A stretch of DNA of 64,000 nt. Source: Patagioenas fasciata (lineage: Eukaryota > Chordata > Aves > Columbiformes > Columbidae). Both the position numbers and the translations under genes were made by a program. Shown in pieces: positions 25,472-38,206 of the stretch. The notes below the pieces were generated by a model. It had not been told where the DNA came from and searched no databases. It saw only the letters and a program-made list of their open reading frames with translations. Each line of letters begins with the position of its first letter. Within the stretch, counting starts at the first letter, position 1. The stretch covers positions 1-64,000 of the forward strand of contig NW_027288578.1 of NCBI RefSeq assembly GCF_037038585.1, in the 5' to 3' direction.

Positions 25472-26886
25472 AAAGACGGACGAGCTCTTTGGTTGCTCTT
25501 CACAGGCTTGTCCCTGATCTATAGCTGAGGGCAAACACTTGTGTGCTTGTGGGAGAGCCTGTGTCTTTCCTGGAAGCGTTTGGGAGTTTTGCTCAGACGC
25601 GTGTTTCCTCAAGTTCAAGAATCAAGATCTAGGATACCTGCAGACAGGTGCCTGTTTGTGTGGAGACAGTCTGTTTGAAACTGTGTTCCTCAGCGCCCGC
25701 TCTTTCTCCCCGTCGCTCCACACGCCTGGGAGTCCCTTTCTTTCTCTCCACAAGCACGTGTGTTGACTTCGTCGCACATGTGCATCTGCACAAGCGTTGA
25801 GCTCAGCAGAGCGTGTCTCTTGACACTTGATGTGCGTTGGCTGTGTCTGCCTGCTCCAGTGAAGAGAGAAACGGGAAATCATCTTGGTAGAGGCAACAAA
25901 GCAAAAGCGAGGCAGGATTGACATCTGCTCAACAGAGACGGATTCCCTGCGCTGACACAGTTCACAGTTACACGAGAAGCAATCTGAGCGGTCCGTCGAC
26001 CGGAGACGTGTTTCCCAAGAGGTCGTTTAGCGAGTGAACAGCAGTGTGCGCGACTTTCAGGAGTGTGCCTGGAAAGTGCCAGAATCACCAGGAGCATCTG
26101 TGCAAAAGCTGCTGCCTCTGTGACCGCATTGAGGCACGTTCGCGTGTCTGCGAGTATATAGACGGCTCTTTCGCGTTCACTCCGAGGGAAACGGTCCGCT
26201 ATTGCTTCTGTGCGCACAGACGCGATTCCCTTGTCTCTTGCGAACACAGGGAACTCTGTGCATCCAAATCTACAGGCTAAGGACGCGTCTGCATATGTTT
26301 TGGTGAACAATCGAGTGTGCGTGTTCTGACAGCTGCCTCTATGCAGACGTCTCCACAGAGCCATTTCTGAATGCCCCGCAGCCCAGGACTGAATGGATAC
26401 ACTAACAAGTGCACCGGTGTGAGCAACCACATATGCAGAAGGACGTCTTTCATCTCACAGAAGCGCGAACGTCTTGGCGTTCAAGCACATGGCAGAAACA
26501 AGGTGTGAACAGATGAGCTGCTGCTATTTTCTCCGTTCGGCATGCTTCGTTGTAGCTCTCTTGCCGGTCGCCGGCTTAGCGGCTTGCTTTGCGCGACTAG
26601 CTCTGGGGAGAGAAGGAGATAGCGCCGGAAACCTCGCCTTTTGCCTTCTTCGGCGCTGGAACCTGGTTGCTGCGCCTTCTCTTTGTCCATGTGCACACAC
26701 ACGATTCCTCAGCGAAAACCATGCAGAAACCTTTCCACGAGCACCCAGGGATGTGCACCCAGCACCACGTGCACGAACACGCAGCTAGAGAAAAGCACCT
26801 ACCTTTTCACACACTGATGCCTAAGCAAACGCGTGGCCACACACACGCACACATCCGCAAGCGCGCCTACTCCCATCTATTGAGGG
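25472..26886. repeat. Monomer 19 (893T, 1305A)
   Basis: T at 26364 and A at 26776, matching monomer 10. Confidence 0.96.
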
Positions 26887-28301
26887 AAAGACGGACGAGC
26901 TCTTTGGTTGCTCTTCACAGGCTTGTCCCTGATCTATAGCTGAGGGCAAACACTTGTGTGCTTGTGGGAGAGCCTGTGTCTTTCCTGGAAGCGTTTGGGA
27001 GTTTTGCTCAGACGCGTGTTTCCTCAAGTTCAAGAATCAAGATCTAGGATACCTGCAGACAGGTGCCTGTTTGTGTGGAGACAGTCTGTTTGAAACTGTG
27101 TTCCTCAGCGCCCGCTCTTTCTCCCCGTCGCTCCACACGCCTGGGAGTCCCTTTCTTTCTCTCCACAAGCACGTGTGTTGACTTCGTCGCACATGTGCAT
27201 CTGCACAAGCGTTGAGCTCAGCAGAGCGTGTCTCTTGACACTTGATGTGCGTTGGCTGTGTCTGCCTGCTCCAGTGAAGAGAGAAACGGGAAATCATCTT
27301 GGTAGAGGCAACAAAGCAAAAGCGAGGCAGGATTGACATCTGCTCAACAGAGACGGATTCCCTGCGCTGACACAGTTCACAGTTACACGAGAAGCAATCT
27401 GAGCGGTCCGTCGACCGGAGACGTGTTTCCCAAGAGGTCGTTTAGCGAGTGAACAGCAGTGTGCGCGACTTTCAGGAGTGTGCCTGGAAAGTGCCAGAAT
27501 CACCAGGAGCATCTGTGCAAAAGCTGCTGCCTCTGTGACCGCATTGAGGCACGTTCGCGTGTCTGCGAGTATATAGACGGCTCTTTCGCGTTCACTCCGA
27601 GGGAAACGGTCCGCTATTGCTTCTGTGCGCACAGACGCGATTCCCTTGTCTCTTGCGAACACAGGGAACTCTGTGCATCCAAATCTACAGGCTAAGGACG
27701 CGTCTGCATATGTTTTGGTGAACAATCGAGTGTGCGTGTTCTGACAGCTGCCTCTATGCAGACGTCTCCACAGAGCCACTTCTGAATGCCCCGCAGCCCA
27801 GGACTGAATGGATACACTAACAAGTGCACCGGTGTGAGCAACCACATATGCAGAAGGACGTCTTTCATCTCACAGAAGCGCGAACGTCTTGGCGTTCAAG
27901 CACATGGCAGAAACAAGGTGTGAACAGATGAGCTGCTGCTATTTTCTCCGTTCGGCATGCTTCGTTGTAGCTCTCTTGCCGGTCGCCGGCTTAGCGGCTT
28001 GCTTTGCGCGACTAGCTCTGGGGAGAGAAGGAGATAGCGCCGGAAACCTCGCCTTTTGCCTTCTTCGGCGCTGGAACCTGGTTGCTGCGCCTTCTCTTTG
28101 TCCATGTGCACACACACGATTCCTCAGCGAAAACCATGCAGAAACCTTTCCACGAGCACCCAGGGATGTGCACCCAGCACCACGTGCACGCACACGCAGC
28201 TAGAGAAAAGCACCTACCTTTTCACACACTGATGCCTAAGCAAACGCGTGGCCACACACACGCACACATCCGCAAGCGCGCCTACTCCCATCTATTGAGG
28301 G
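26887..28301. repeat. Monomer 20 (consensus)
   Basis: No visible variant. Its counterpart nine units upstream (monomer 11) has 1305A and 1414A. Confidence 0.96.
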
Positions 28302-29716
28302 AAAGACGGACGAGCTCTTTGGTTGCTCTTCACAGGCTTGTCCCTGATCTATAGCTGAGGGCAAACACTTGTGTGCTTGTGGGAGAGCCTGTGTCTTTCC
28401 TGGAAGCGTTTGGGAGTTTTGCTCAGACGCGTGTTTCCTCAAGTTCAAGAATCAAGATCTAGGATACCTGCAGACAGGTGCCTGTTTGTGTGGAGACAGT
28501 CTGTTTGAAACTGTGTTCCTCAGCGCCCGCTCTTTCTCCCCGTCGCTCCACACACCTGGGAGTCCCTTTCATTCTCTCCACAAGCACGTGTGTTGACTTC
28601 GTCGCACATGTGCATCTGCACAAGCGTTGAGCTCAGCAGAGCGTGTCTCTTGACACTTGATGTGCGTTGGCTGTGTCTGCCTGCTCCAGTGAAGAGAGAA
28701 ACGGGAAATCATCTTGGTAGAGGCAACAAAGCAAAAGCGAGGCAGGATTGACATCTGCTCAACAGAGACGGATTCCCTGCGCTGACACAGTTCACAGTTA
28801 CACGAGAAGCAATCTGAGCGGTCCGTCGACCGGAGACGTGTTTCCCAAGAGGTCGTTTAGCGAGTGAACAGCAGTGTGCGCGACTTTCAGGAGTGTGCCT
28901 GGAAAGTGCCAGAATCACCAGGAGCATCTGTGCAAAAGCTGCTGCCTCTGTGACCGCATTGAGGCACGTTCGCGTGTCTGCGAGTATATAGACGGCTCTT
29001 TCGCGTTCACTCCGAGGGAAACGGTCCGCTATTGCTTCTGTGCGCACAGACGCGATTCCCTTGTCTCTTGCGAACACAGGGAACTCTGTGCATCCAAATC
29101 TACAGGCTAAGGACGCGTCTGCATATGTTTTGGTGAACAATCGAGTGTGCGTGTTCTGACAGCTGCCTCTATGCAGACGTCTCCACAGAGCCACTTCTGA
29201 ATGCCCCGCAGCCCAGGACTGAATGGATACACTAACAAGTGCACCGGTGTGAGCAACCACATATGCAGAAGGACGTCTTTCATCTCACAGAAGCGCGAAC
29301 GTCTTGGCGTTCAAGCACATGGCAGAAACAAGGTGTGAACAGATGAGCTGCTGCTATTTTCTCCGTTCGGCATGCTTCGTTGTAGCTCTCTTGCCGGTCG
29401 CCGGCTTAGCGGCTTGCTTTGCGCGACTAGCTCTGGGGAGAGAAGGAGATAGCGCCGGAAACCTCGCCTTTTGCCTTCTTCGGCGCTGGAACCTGGTTGC
29501 TGCGCCTTCTCTTTGTCCATGTGCACACACACGATTCCTCGGCGAAAACCATGCAGAAACCTTTCCACGAGCACCCAGGGATGTGCACCCAGCACCACGT
29601 GCACGCACACGCAGCTAGAGAAAAGCACCTACCTTTTCACACACTGATGCCTAAGCAAACGCGTGGCCACACACACGCACACATCCGCAAGCGCGCCTAC
29701 TCCCATCTATTGAGGG
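28302..29716. repeat. Monomer 21 (1240G, two private changes)
   Basis: G at 29541 is the 1240G marker. A at 28554 and A at 28571 are private and only 17 bp apart. The second interrupts the pyrimidine tract at unit positions 262-278. Confidence 0.96.
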
Positions 29717-31131
29717 AAAGACGGACGAGCTCTTTGGTTGCTCTTCACAGGCTTGTCCCTGATCTATAGCTGAGGGCAAACACTTGTGTGCTTGTGGGAG
29801 AGCCTGTGTCTTTCCTGGAAGCGTTTGGGAGTTTTGCTCAGACGCGTGTTTCCTCAAGTTCAAGAATCAAGATCTAGGATACCTGCAGACAGGTGCCTGT
29901 TTGTGTGGAGACAGTCTGTTTGAAACTGTGTTCCTCAGCGCCCGCTCTTTCTCCCCGTCGCTCCACACGCCTGGGAGTCCCTTTCTTTCTCTCCACAAGC
30001 ACGTGTGTTGACTTCGTCGCACATGTGCATCTGCACAAGCGTTGAGCTCAGCAGAGCGTGTCTCTTGACACTTGATGTGCGTTGGCTGTGTCTGCCTGCT
30101 CCAGTGAAGAGAGAAACGGGAAATCATCTTGGTAGAGGCAACAAAGCAAAAGCGAGGCAGGATTGACATCTGCTCAACAGAGACGGATTCCCTGCGCTGA
30201 CACAGTTCACAGTTACACGAGAAGCAATCTGAGCGGTCCGTCGACCGGAGACGTGTTTCCCAAGAGGTCGTTTAGCGAGTGAACAGCAGTGTGCGCGACT
30301 TTCAGGAGTGTGCCTGGAAAGTGCCAGAATCACCAGGAGCATCTGTGCAAAAGCTGCTGCCTCTGTGACCGCATTGAGGCACGTTCGCGTGTCTGCGAGT
30401 ATATAGACGGCTCTTTCGCGTTCACTCCGAGGGAAACGGTCCGCTATTGCTTCTGTGCGCGCAGACGCGATTCCCTTGTCTCTTGCGAACACAGGGAACT
30501 CTGTGCATCCAAATCTACAGGCTAAGGACGCGTCTGCATATGTTTTGGTGAACAATCGAGTGTGCGTGTTCTGACAGCTGCCTCTATGCAGACGTCTCCA
30601 CAGAGCCACTTCTGAATGCCCCGCAGCCCAGGACTGAATGGATACACTAACAAGTGCACCGGTGTGAGCAACCACATATGCAGAAGGACGTCTTTCATCT
30701 CACAGAAGCGCGAACGTCTTGGCGTTCAAGCACATGGCAGAAACAAGGTGTGAACAGATGAGCTGCTGCTATTTTCTCCGTTCGGCATGCTTCGTTGTAG
30801 CTCTCTTGCCGGTCGCCGGCTTAGCGGCTTGCTTTGCGCGACTAGCTCTGGGGAGAGAAGGAGATAGCGCCGGAAACCTCGCCTTTTGCCTTCTTCGGCG
30901 CTGGAACCTGGTTGCTGCGCCTTCTCTTTGTCCATGTGCACACACACGATTCCTCAGCGAAAACCATGCAGAAACCTTTCCACGAGCACCCAGGGATGTG
31001 CACCCAGCACCACGTGCACGCACACGCAGCTAGAGAAAAGCACCTACCTTTTCACACACTGATGCCTAAGCAAACGCGTGGCCACACACACGCACACATC
31101 CGCAAGCGCGCCTACTCCCATCTATTGAGGG
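29717..31131. repeat. Monomer 22 (745G only, recombinant)
   Basis: G at 30461 with consensus C at unit position 618, the same split haplotype as monomer 8. Confidence 0.96.
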
Positions 31132-32546
31132 AAAGACGGACGAGCTCTTTGGTTGCTCTTCACAGGCTTGTCCCTGATCTATAGCTGAGGGCAAACACTT
31201 GTGTGCTTGTGGGAGAGCCTGTGTCTTTCCTGGAAGCGTTTGGGAGTTTTGCTCAGACGCGTGTTTCCTCAAGTTCAAGAATCAAGATCTAGGATACCTG
31301 CAGACAGGTGCCTGTTTGTGTGGAGACAGTCTGTTTGAAACTGTGTTCCTCAGCGCCCGCTCTTTCTCCCCGTCGCTCCACACGCCTGGGAGTCCCTTTC
31401 TTTCTCTCCACAAGCACGTGTGTTGACTTCGTCGCACATGTGCATCTGCACAAGCGTTGAGCTCAGCAGAGCGTGTCTCTTGACACTTGATGTGCGTTGG
31501 CTGTGTCTGCCTGCTCCAGTGAAGAGAGAAACGGGAAATCATCTTGGTAGAGGCAACAAAGCAAAAGCGAGGCAGGATTGACATCTGCTCAACAGAGACG
31601 GATTCCCTGCGCTGACACAGTTCACAGTTACACGAGAAGCAATCTGAGCGGTCCGTCGACCGGAGACGTGTTTCCCAAGAGGTCGTTTAGCGAGTGAACA
31701 GCAGTGTGCGCGACTTTCAGGAGTGTGCCTGGAAAGTGCCAGAATCACCAGGAGCATCTGTGCAAAAGCTGCTGCCTCTGTGACCGCATTGAGGCACGTT
31801 CGCGTGTCTGCGAGTATATAGACGGCTCTTTCGCGTTCACTCCGAGGGAAACGGTCCGCTATTGCTTCTGTGCGCACAGACGCGATTCCCTTGTCTCTTG
31901 CGAACACAGGGAACTCTGTGCATCCAAATCTACAGGCTAAGGACGCGTCTGCATATGTTTTGGTGAACAATCGAGTGTGCGTGTTCTGACAGCTGCCTCT
32001 ATGCAGACGTCTCCACAGAGCCACTTCTGAATGCCCCGCAGCCCAGGACTGAATGGATACACTAACAAGTGCACCGGTGTGAGCAACCACATATGCAGAA
32101 GGACGTCTTTCATCTCACAGAAGCGCGAACGTCTTGGCGTTCAAGCACATGGCAGAAACAAGGTGTGAACAGATGAGCTGCTGCTATTTTCTCCGTTCGG
32201 CATGCTTCGTTGTAGCTCTCTTGCCGGTCGCCGGCTTAGCGGCTTGCTTTGCGCGACTAGCTCTGGGGAGAGAAGGAGATAGCGCCGGAAACCTCGCCTT
32301 TTGCCTTCTTCGGCGCTGGAACCTGGTTGCTGCGCCTTCTCTTTGTCCATGTGCACACACACGATTCCTCAGCGAAAACCATGCAGAAACCTTTCCACGA
32401 GCACCCAGGGATGTGCACCCAGCACCACGTGCACGCACACGCAGCTAGAGAAAAGCACCTACCTTTTCACACACTGATGCCTAAGCAAACGCGTGGCCAC
32501 ACACACGCACACATCCGCAAGCGCGCCTACTCCCATCTATTGAGGG
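31132..32546. repeat. Monomer 23 (consensus)
   Basis: No visible variant. It is the first unit after the second higher-order block. Confidence 0.96.
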
Positions 32547-33961
32547 AAAGACGGACGAGCTCTTTGGTTGCTCTTCACAGGCTTGTCCCTGATCTATAGC
32601 TGAGGGCAAACACTTGTGTGCTTGTGGGAGAGCCTGTGTCTTTCCTGGAAGCGTTTGGGAGTTTTGCTCAGACGCGTGTTTCCTCAAGTTCAAGAATCAA
32701 GATCTAGGATACCTGCAGACAGGTGTCTGTTTGTGTGGAGACAGTCTGTTTGAAACTGTGTTCCTCAGCGCCCGCTCTTTCTCCCCGTCGCTCCACACGC
32801 CTGGGAGTCCCTTTCTTTCTCTCCACAAGCACGTGTGTTGACTTCGTCGCACATGTGCATCTGCACAAGCGTTGAGCTCAGCAGAGCGTGTCTCTTGACA
32901 CTTGATGTGCGTTGGCTGTGCCTGCCTGCTCCAGTGAAGAGAGAAACGGGAAATCATCTTGGTAGAGGCAACAAAGCAAAAGCGAGGCAGGATTGACATC
33001 TGCTCAACAGAGACGGATTCCCTGCGCTGACACAGTTCACAGTTACACGAGAAGCAATCTGAGCGGTCCGTCGACCGGAGACGTGTTTCCCAAGAGGTCG
33101 TTTAGCGAGTGAACAGCAGTGTGCGCGACTTTCAGGAGTGTGCCTGGAAAGTGCCAGAATCACGAGGAGCATCTGTGCAAAAGCTGCTGCCTCTGTGACC
33201 GCATTGAGGCACGTTCGCGTGTCTGCGAGTATATAGACGGCTCTTTCGCGTTCACTCCGAGGGAAACGGTCCGCTATTGCTTCTGTGCGCACAGACGCGA
33301 TTCCCTTGTCTCTTGCGAACACAGGGAACTCTGTGCATCCAAATCTACAGGCTAAGGACGCGTCTGCATATGTTTTGGTGAACAATCGAGTGTGCGTGTT
33401 CTGACAGCTGCCTCTATGCAGACGTCTCCACAGAGCCACTTCTGAATGCCCCGCAGCCCAGGACTGAATGGATACACTAACAAGTGCACCGGTGTGAGCA
33501 ACCACATATGCAGAAGGACGTCTTTCATCTCACAGAAGCGCGAACGTCTTGGCGTTCAAGCACATGGCAGAAACAAGGTGTGAACAGATGAGCTGCTGCT
33601 ATTTTCTCCGTTCGGCATGCTTCGTTGTAGCTCTCTTGCCGGTCGCCGGCTTAGCGGCTTGCTTTGCGCGACTAGTTCTGGGGAGAGAAGGAGATAGCGC
33701 CGGAAACCTCGCCTTTTGCCTTCTTCGGCGCTGGAACCTGGTTGCTGCGCCTTCTCTTTGTCCATGTGCACACACACGATTCCTCAGCGAAAACCATGCA
33801 GAAACCTTTCCACGAGCACCCAGGGATGTGCACCCAGCACCACGTGCACGAACACGCAGCTAGAGAAAAGCACCTACCTTTTCACACACTGATGCCTAAG
33901 CAAACGCGTGGCCACACACACGCACACATCCGCAAGCGCGCCTACTCCCATCTATTGAGGG
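32547..33961. repeat. Monomer 24 (most diverged unit)
   Basis: Five substitutions: T at 32726 (private, unit 180), C at 32921 (375C), G at 33164 (618G without 745G), T at 33676 (private, unit 1130) and A at 33851 (1305A). It is the only unit with 618G and consensus A at 745. Confidence 0.96.
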
Positions 33962-35376
33962 AAAGACGGACGAGCTCTTTGGTTGCTCTTCACAGGCTTG
34001 TCCCTGATCTATAGCTGAGGGCAAACACTTGTGTGCTTGTGGGAGAGCCTGTGTCTTTCCTGGAAGCGTTTGGGAGTTTTGCTCAGACGCGTGTTTCCTC
34101 AAGTTCAAGAATCAAGATCTAGGATACCTGCAGACAGGTGCCTGTTTGTGTGGAGACAGTCTGTTTGAAACTGTGTTCCTCAGCGCCCGCTCTTTCTCCC
34201 CGTCGCTCCACACGCCTGGGAGTCCCTTTCTTTCTCTCCACAAGCACGTGTGTTGACTTCGTCGCACATGTGCATCTGCACAAGCGTTGAGCTCAGCAGA
34301 GCGTGTCTCTTGACACTTGATGTGCGTTGGCTGTGTCTGCCTGCTCCAGTGAAGAGAGAAACGGGAAATCATCTTGGTAGAGGCAACAAAGCAAAAGCGA
34401 GGCAGGATTGACATCTGCTCAACAGAGACGGATTCCCTGCGCTGACACAGTTCACAGTTACACGAGAAGCAATCTGAGCGGTCCGTCGACCGGAGACGTG
34501 TTTCCCAAGAGGTCGTTTAGCGAGTGAACAGCAGTGTGCGCGACTTTCAGGAGTGTGCCTGGAAAGTGCCAGAATCACCAGGAGCATCTGTGCAAAAGCT
34601 GCTGCCTCTGTGACCGCATTGAGGCACGTTCGCGTGTCTGCGAGTATATAGACGGCTCTTTCGCGTTCACTCCGAGGGAAACGGTCCGCTATTGCTTCTG
34701 TGCGCACAGACGCGATTCCCTTGTCTCTTGCGAACACAGGGAACTCTGTGCATCCAAATCTACAGGCTAAGGACGCGTCTGCATATGTTTTGGTGAACAA
34801 TCGAGTGTGCGTGTTCTGACAGCTGCCTCTATGCAGACGTCTCCACAGAGCCACTTCTGAATGCCCCGCAGCCCAGGACTGAATGGATACACTAACAAGT
34901 GCACCGGTGTGAGCAACCACATATGCAGAAGGACGTCTTTCATCTCACAGAAGCGCGAACGTCTTGGCGTTCAAGCACATGGCAGAAACAAGGTGTGAAC
35001 AGATGAGCTGCTGCTATTTTCTCCGTTCGGCATGCTTCGTTGTAGCTCTCTTGCCGGTCGCCGGCTTAGCGGCTTGCTTTGCGCGACTAGCTCTGGGGAG
35101 AGAAGGAGATAGCGCCGGAAACCTCGCCTTTTGCCTTCTTCGGCGCTGGAACCTGGTTGCTGCGCCTTCTCTTTGTCCATGTGCACACACACGATTCCTC
35201 AGCGAAAACCATGCAGAAACCTTTCCACGAGCACCCAGGGATGTGCACCCAGCACCACGTGCACGAACACGCAGCTAGAGAAAAGCACCTACCTTTTCAC
35301 ACACTGATGCCTAAGCAAACGCGTGGCCACACACACGCACACATCCGCAAGCGCGCCTACTCCCATCTATTGAGGG
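33962..35376. repeat. Monomer 25 (1305A)
   Basis: A at 35266 only. Confidence 0.96.
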
Positions 35377-36791
35377 AAAGACGGACGAGCTCTTTGGTTG
35401 CTCTTCACAGGCTTGTCCCTGATCTATAGCTGAGGGCAAACACTTGTGTGCTTGTGGGAGAGCCTGTGTCTTTCCTGGAAGCGTTTGGGAGTTTTGCTCA
35501 GACGCGTGTTTCCTCAAGTTCAAGAATCAAGATCTAGGATACCTGCAGACAGGTGCCTGTTTGTGTGGAGACAGTCTGTTTGAAACTGTGTTCCTCAGCG
35601 CCCGCTCTTTCTCCCCGTCGCTCCACACGCCTGGGAGTCCCTTTCTTTCTCTCCACAAGCACGTGTGTTGACTTCGTCGCACATGTGCATCTGCACAAGC
35701 GTTGAGCTCAGCAGAGCGTGTCTCTTGACACTTGATGTGCGTTGGCTGTGTCTGCCTGCTCCAGTGAAGAGAGAAACGGGAAATCATCTTGGTAGAGGCA
35801 ACAAAGCAAAAGCGAGGCAGGATTGACATCTGCTCAACAGAGACGGATTCCCTGCGCTGACACAGTTCACAGTTACACGAGAAGCAATCTGAGCGGTCCG
35901 TCGACCGGAGACGTGTTTCCCAAGAGGTCGTTTAGCGAGTGAACAGCAGTGTGCGCGACTTTCAGGAGTGTGCCTGGAAAGTGCCAGAATCACCAGGAGC
36001 ATCTGTGCAAAAGCTGCTGCCTCTGTGACCGCATTGAGGCACGTTCGCGTGTCTGCGAGTATATAGACGGCTCTTTCGCGTTCACTCCGAGGGAAACGGT
36101 CCGCTATTGCTTCTGTGCGCACAGACGCGATTCCCTTGTCTCTTGCGAACACAGGGAACTCTGTGCATCCAAATCTACAGGCTAAGGACGCGTCTGCATA
36201 TGTTTTGGTGAACAATCGAGTGTGCGTGTTCTGACAGCTGCCTCTATGCAGACGTCTCCACAGAGCCACTTCTGAATGCCCCGCAGCCCAGGACTGAATG
36301 GATACACTAACAAGTGCACCGGTGTGAGCAACCACATATGCAGAAGGACGTCTTTCATCTCACAGAAGCGCGAACGTCTTGGCGTTCAAGCACATGGCAG
36401 AAACAAGGTGTGAACAGATGAGCTGCTGCTATTTTCTCCGTTCGGCATGCTTCGTTGTAGCTCTCTTGCCGGTCGCCGGCTTAGCGGCTTGCTTTGCGCG
36501 ACTAGCTCTGGGGAGAGAAGGAGATAGCGCCGGAAACCTCGCCTTTTGCCTTCTTCGGCGCTGGAACCTGGTTGCTGCGCCTTCTCTTTGTCCATGTGCA
36601 CACACACGATTCCTCAGCGAAAACCATGCAGAAACCTTTCCACGAGCACCCAGGGATGTGCACCCAGCACCACGTGCACGCACACGCAGCTAGAGAAAAG
36701 CACCTACCTTTTCACACACTGATGCCTAAGCAAACGCGTGGCCACACACACGCACACATCCGCAAGCGCGCCTACTCCCATCTATTGAGGG
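35377..36791. repeat. Monomer 26 (consensus)
   Basis: No visible variant. Confidence 0.96.
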
Positions 36792-38206
36792 AAAGACGGA
36801 CGAGCTCTTTGGTTGCTCTTCACAGGCTTGTCCCTGATCTATAGCTGAGGGCAAACACTTGTGTGCTTGTGGGAGAGCCTGTGTCTTTCCTGGAAGCGTT
36901 TGGGAGTTTTGCTCAGACGCGTGTTTCCTCAAGTTCAAGAATCAAGATCTAGGATACCTGCAGACAGGTGCCTGTTTGTGTGGAGACAGTCTGTTTGAAA
37001 CTGTGTTCCTCAGCGCCCGCTCTTTCTCCCCGTCGCTCCACACGCCTGGGAGTCCCTTTCTTTCTCTCCACAAGCACGTGTGTTGACTTCGTCGCACATG
37101 TGCATCTGCACAAGCGTTGAGCTCAGCAGAGCGTGTCTCTTGACACTTGATGTGCGTTGGCTGTGTCTGCCTGCTCCAGTGAAGAGAGAAACGGGAAATC
37201 ATCTTGGTAGAGGCAACAAAGCAAAAGCGAGGCAGGATTGACATCTGCTCAACAGAGACGGATTCCCTGCGCTGACACAGTTCACAGTTACACGAGAAGC
37301 AATCTGAGCGGTCCGTCGACCGGAGACGTGTTTCCCAAGAGGTCGTTTAGCGAGTGAACAGCAGTGTGCGCGACTTTCAGGAGTGTGCCTGGAAAGTGCC
37401 AGAATCACCAGGAGCATCTGTGCAAAAGCTGCTGCCTCTGTGACCGCATTGAGGCACGTTCGCGTGTCTGCGAGTATATAGACGGCTCTTTCGCGTTCAC
37501 TCCGAGGGAAACGGTCCGCTATTGCTTCTGTGCGCACAGACGCGATTCCCTTGTCTCTTGCGAACACAGGGAACTCTGTGCATCCAAATCTACAGGCTAA
37601 GGACGCGTCTGCATATGTTTTGGTGAACAATCGAGTGTGCGTGTTCTGACAGCTGCCTCTATGCAGACGTCTCCACAGAGCCACTTCTGAATGCCCCGCA
37701 GCCCAGGACTGAATGGATACACTAACAAGTGCACCGGTGTGAGCAACCACATATGCAGAAGGACGTCTTTCATCTCACAGAAGCGCGAACGTCTTGGCGT
37801 TCAAGCACATGGCAGAAACAAGGTGTGAACAGATGAGCTGCTGCTATTTTCTCCGTTCGGCATGCTTCGTTGTAGCTCTCTTGCCGGTCGCCGGCTTAGC
37901 GGCTTGCTTTGCGCGACTAGCTCTGGGGAGAGAAGGAGATAGCGCCGGAAACCTCGCCTTTTGCCTTCTTCGGCGCTGGAACCTGGTTGCTGCGCCTTCT
38001 CTTTGTCCATGTGCACACACACGATTCCTCAGCGAAAACCATGCAGAAACCTTTCCACGAGCACCCAGGGATGTGCACCCAGCACCACGTGCACGAACAC
38101 GCAGCTAGAGAAAAGCACCTACCTTTTCACACACTGATGCCTAAGCAAACGCGTGGCCACACACACGCACACATCCGCAAGCGCGCCTACTCCCATCTAT
38201 TGAGGG
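36792..38206. repeat. Monomer 27 (1305A)
   Basis: A at 38096 only. Confidence 0.96.

Larger units (their letters stand above)
18397..31131. repeat. Higher-order block, copy 2 (units 14-22)
   Basis: Marker series: 618G+745G+1305A+1414A; 375C+1240G; 618G+745G; 618G+745G; 618G+745G; 893T+1305A; none; 1240G; 745G. Against copy 1, units 14 and 15 have gained 1305A, 1414A and 375C, and unit 17 has gained 618G. Units 20 and 21 lack 1305A, 1414A and 375C, and unit 22 lacks 618G. The pattern fits duplication of a 9-unit block followed by local conversion. The match stops at unit 23. Confidence 0.7.
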
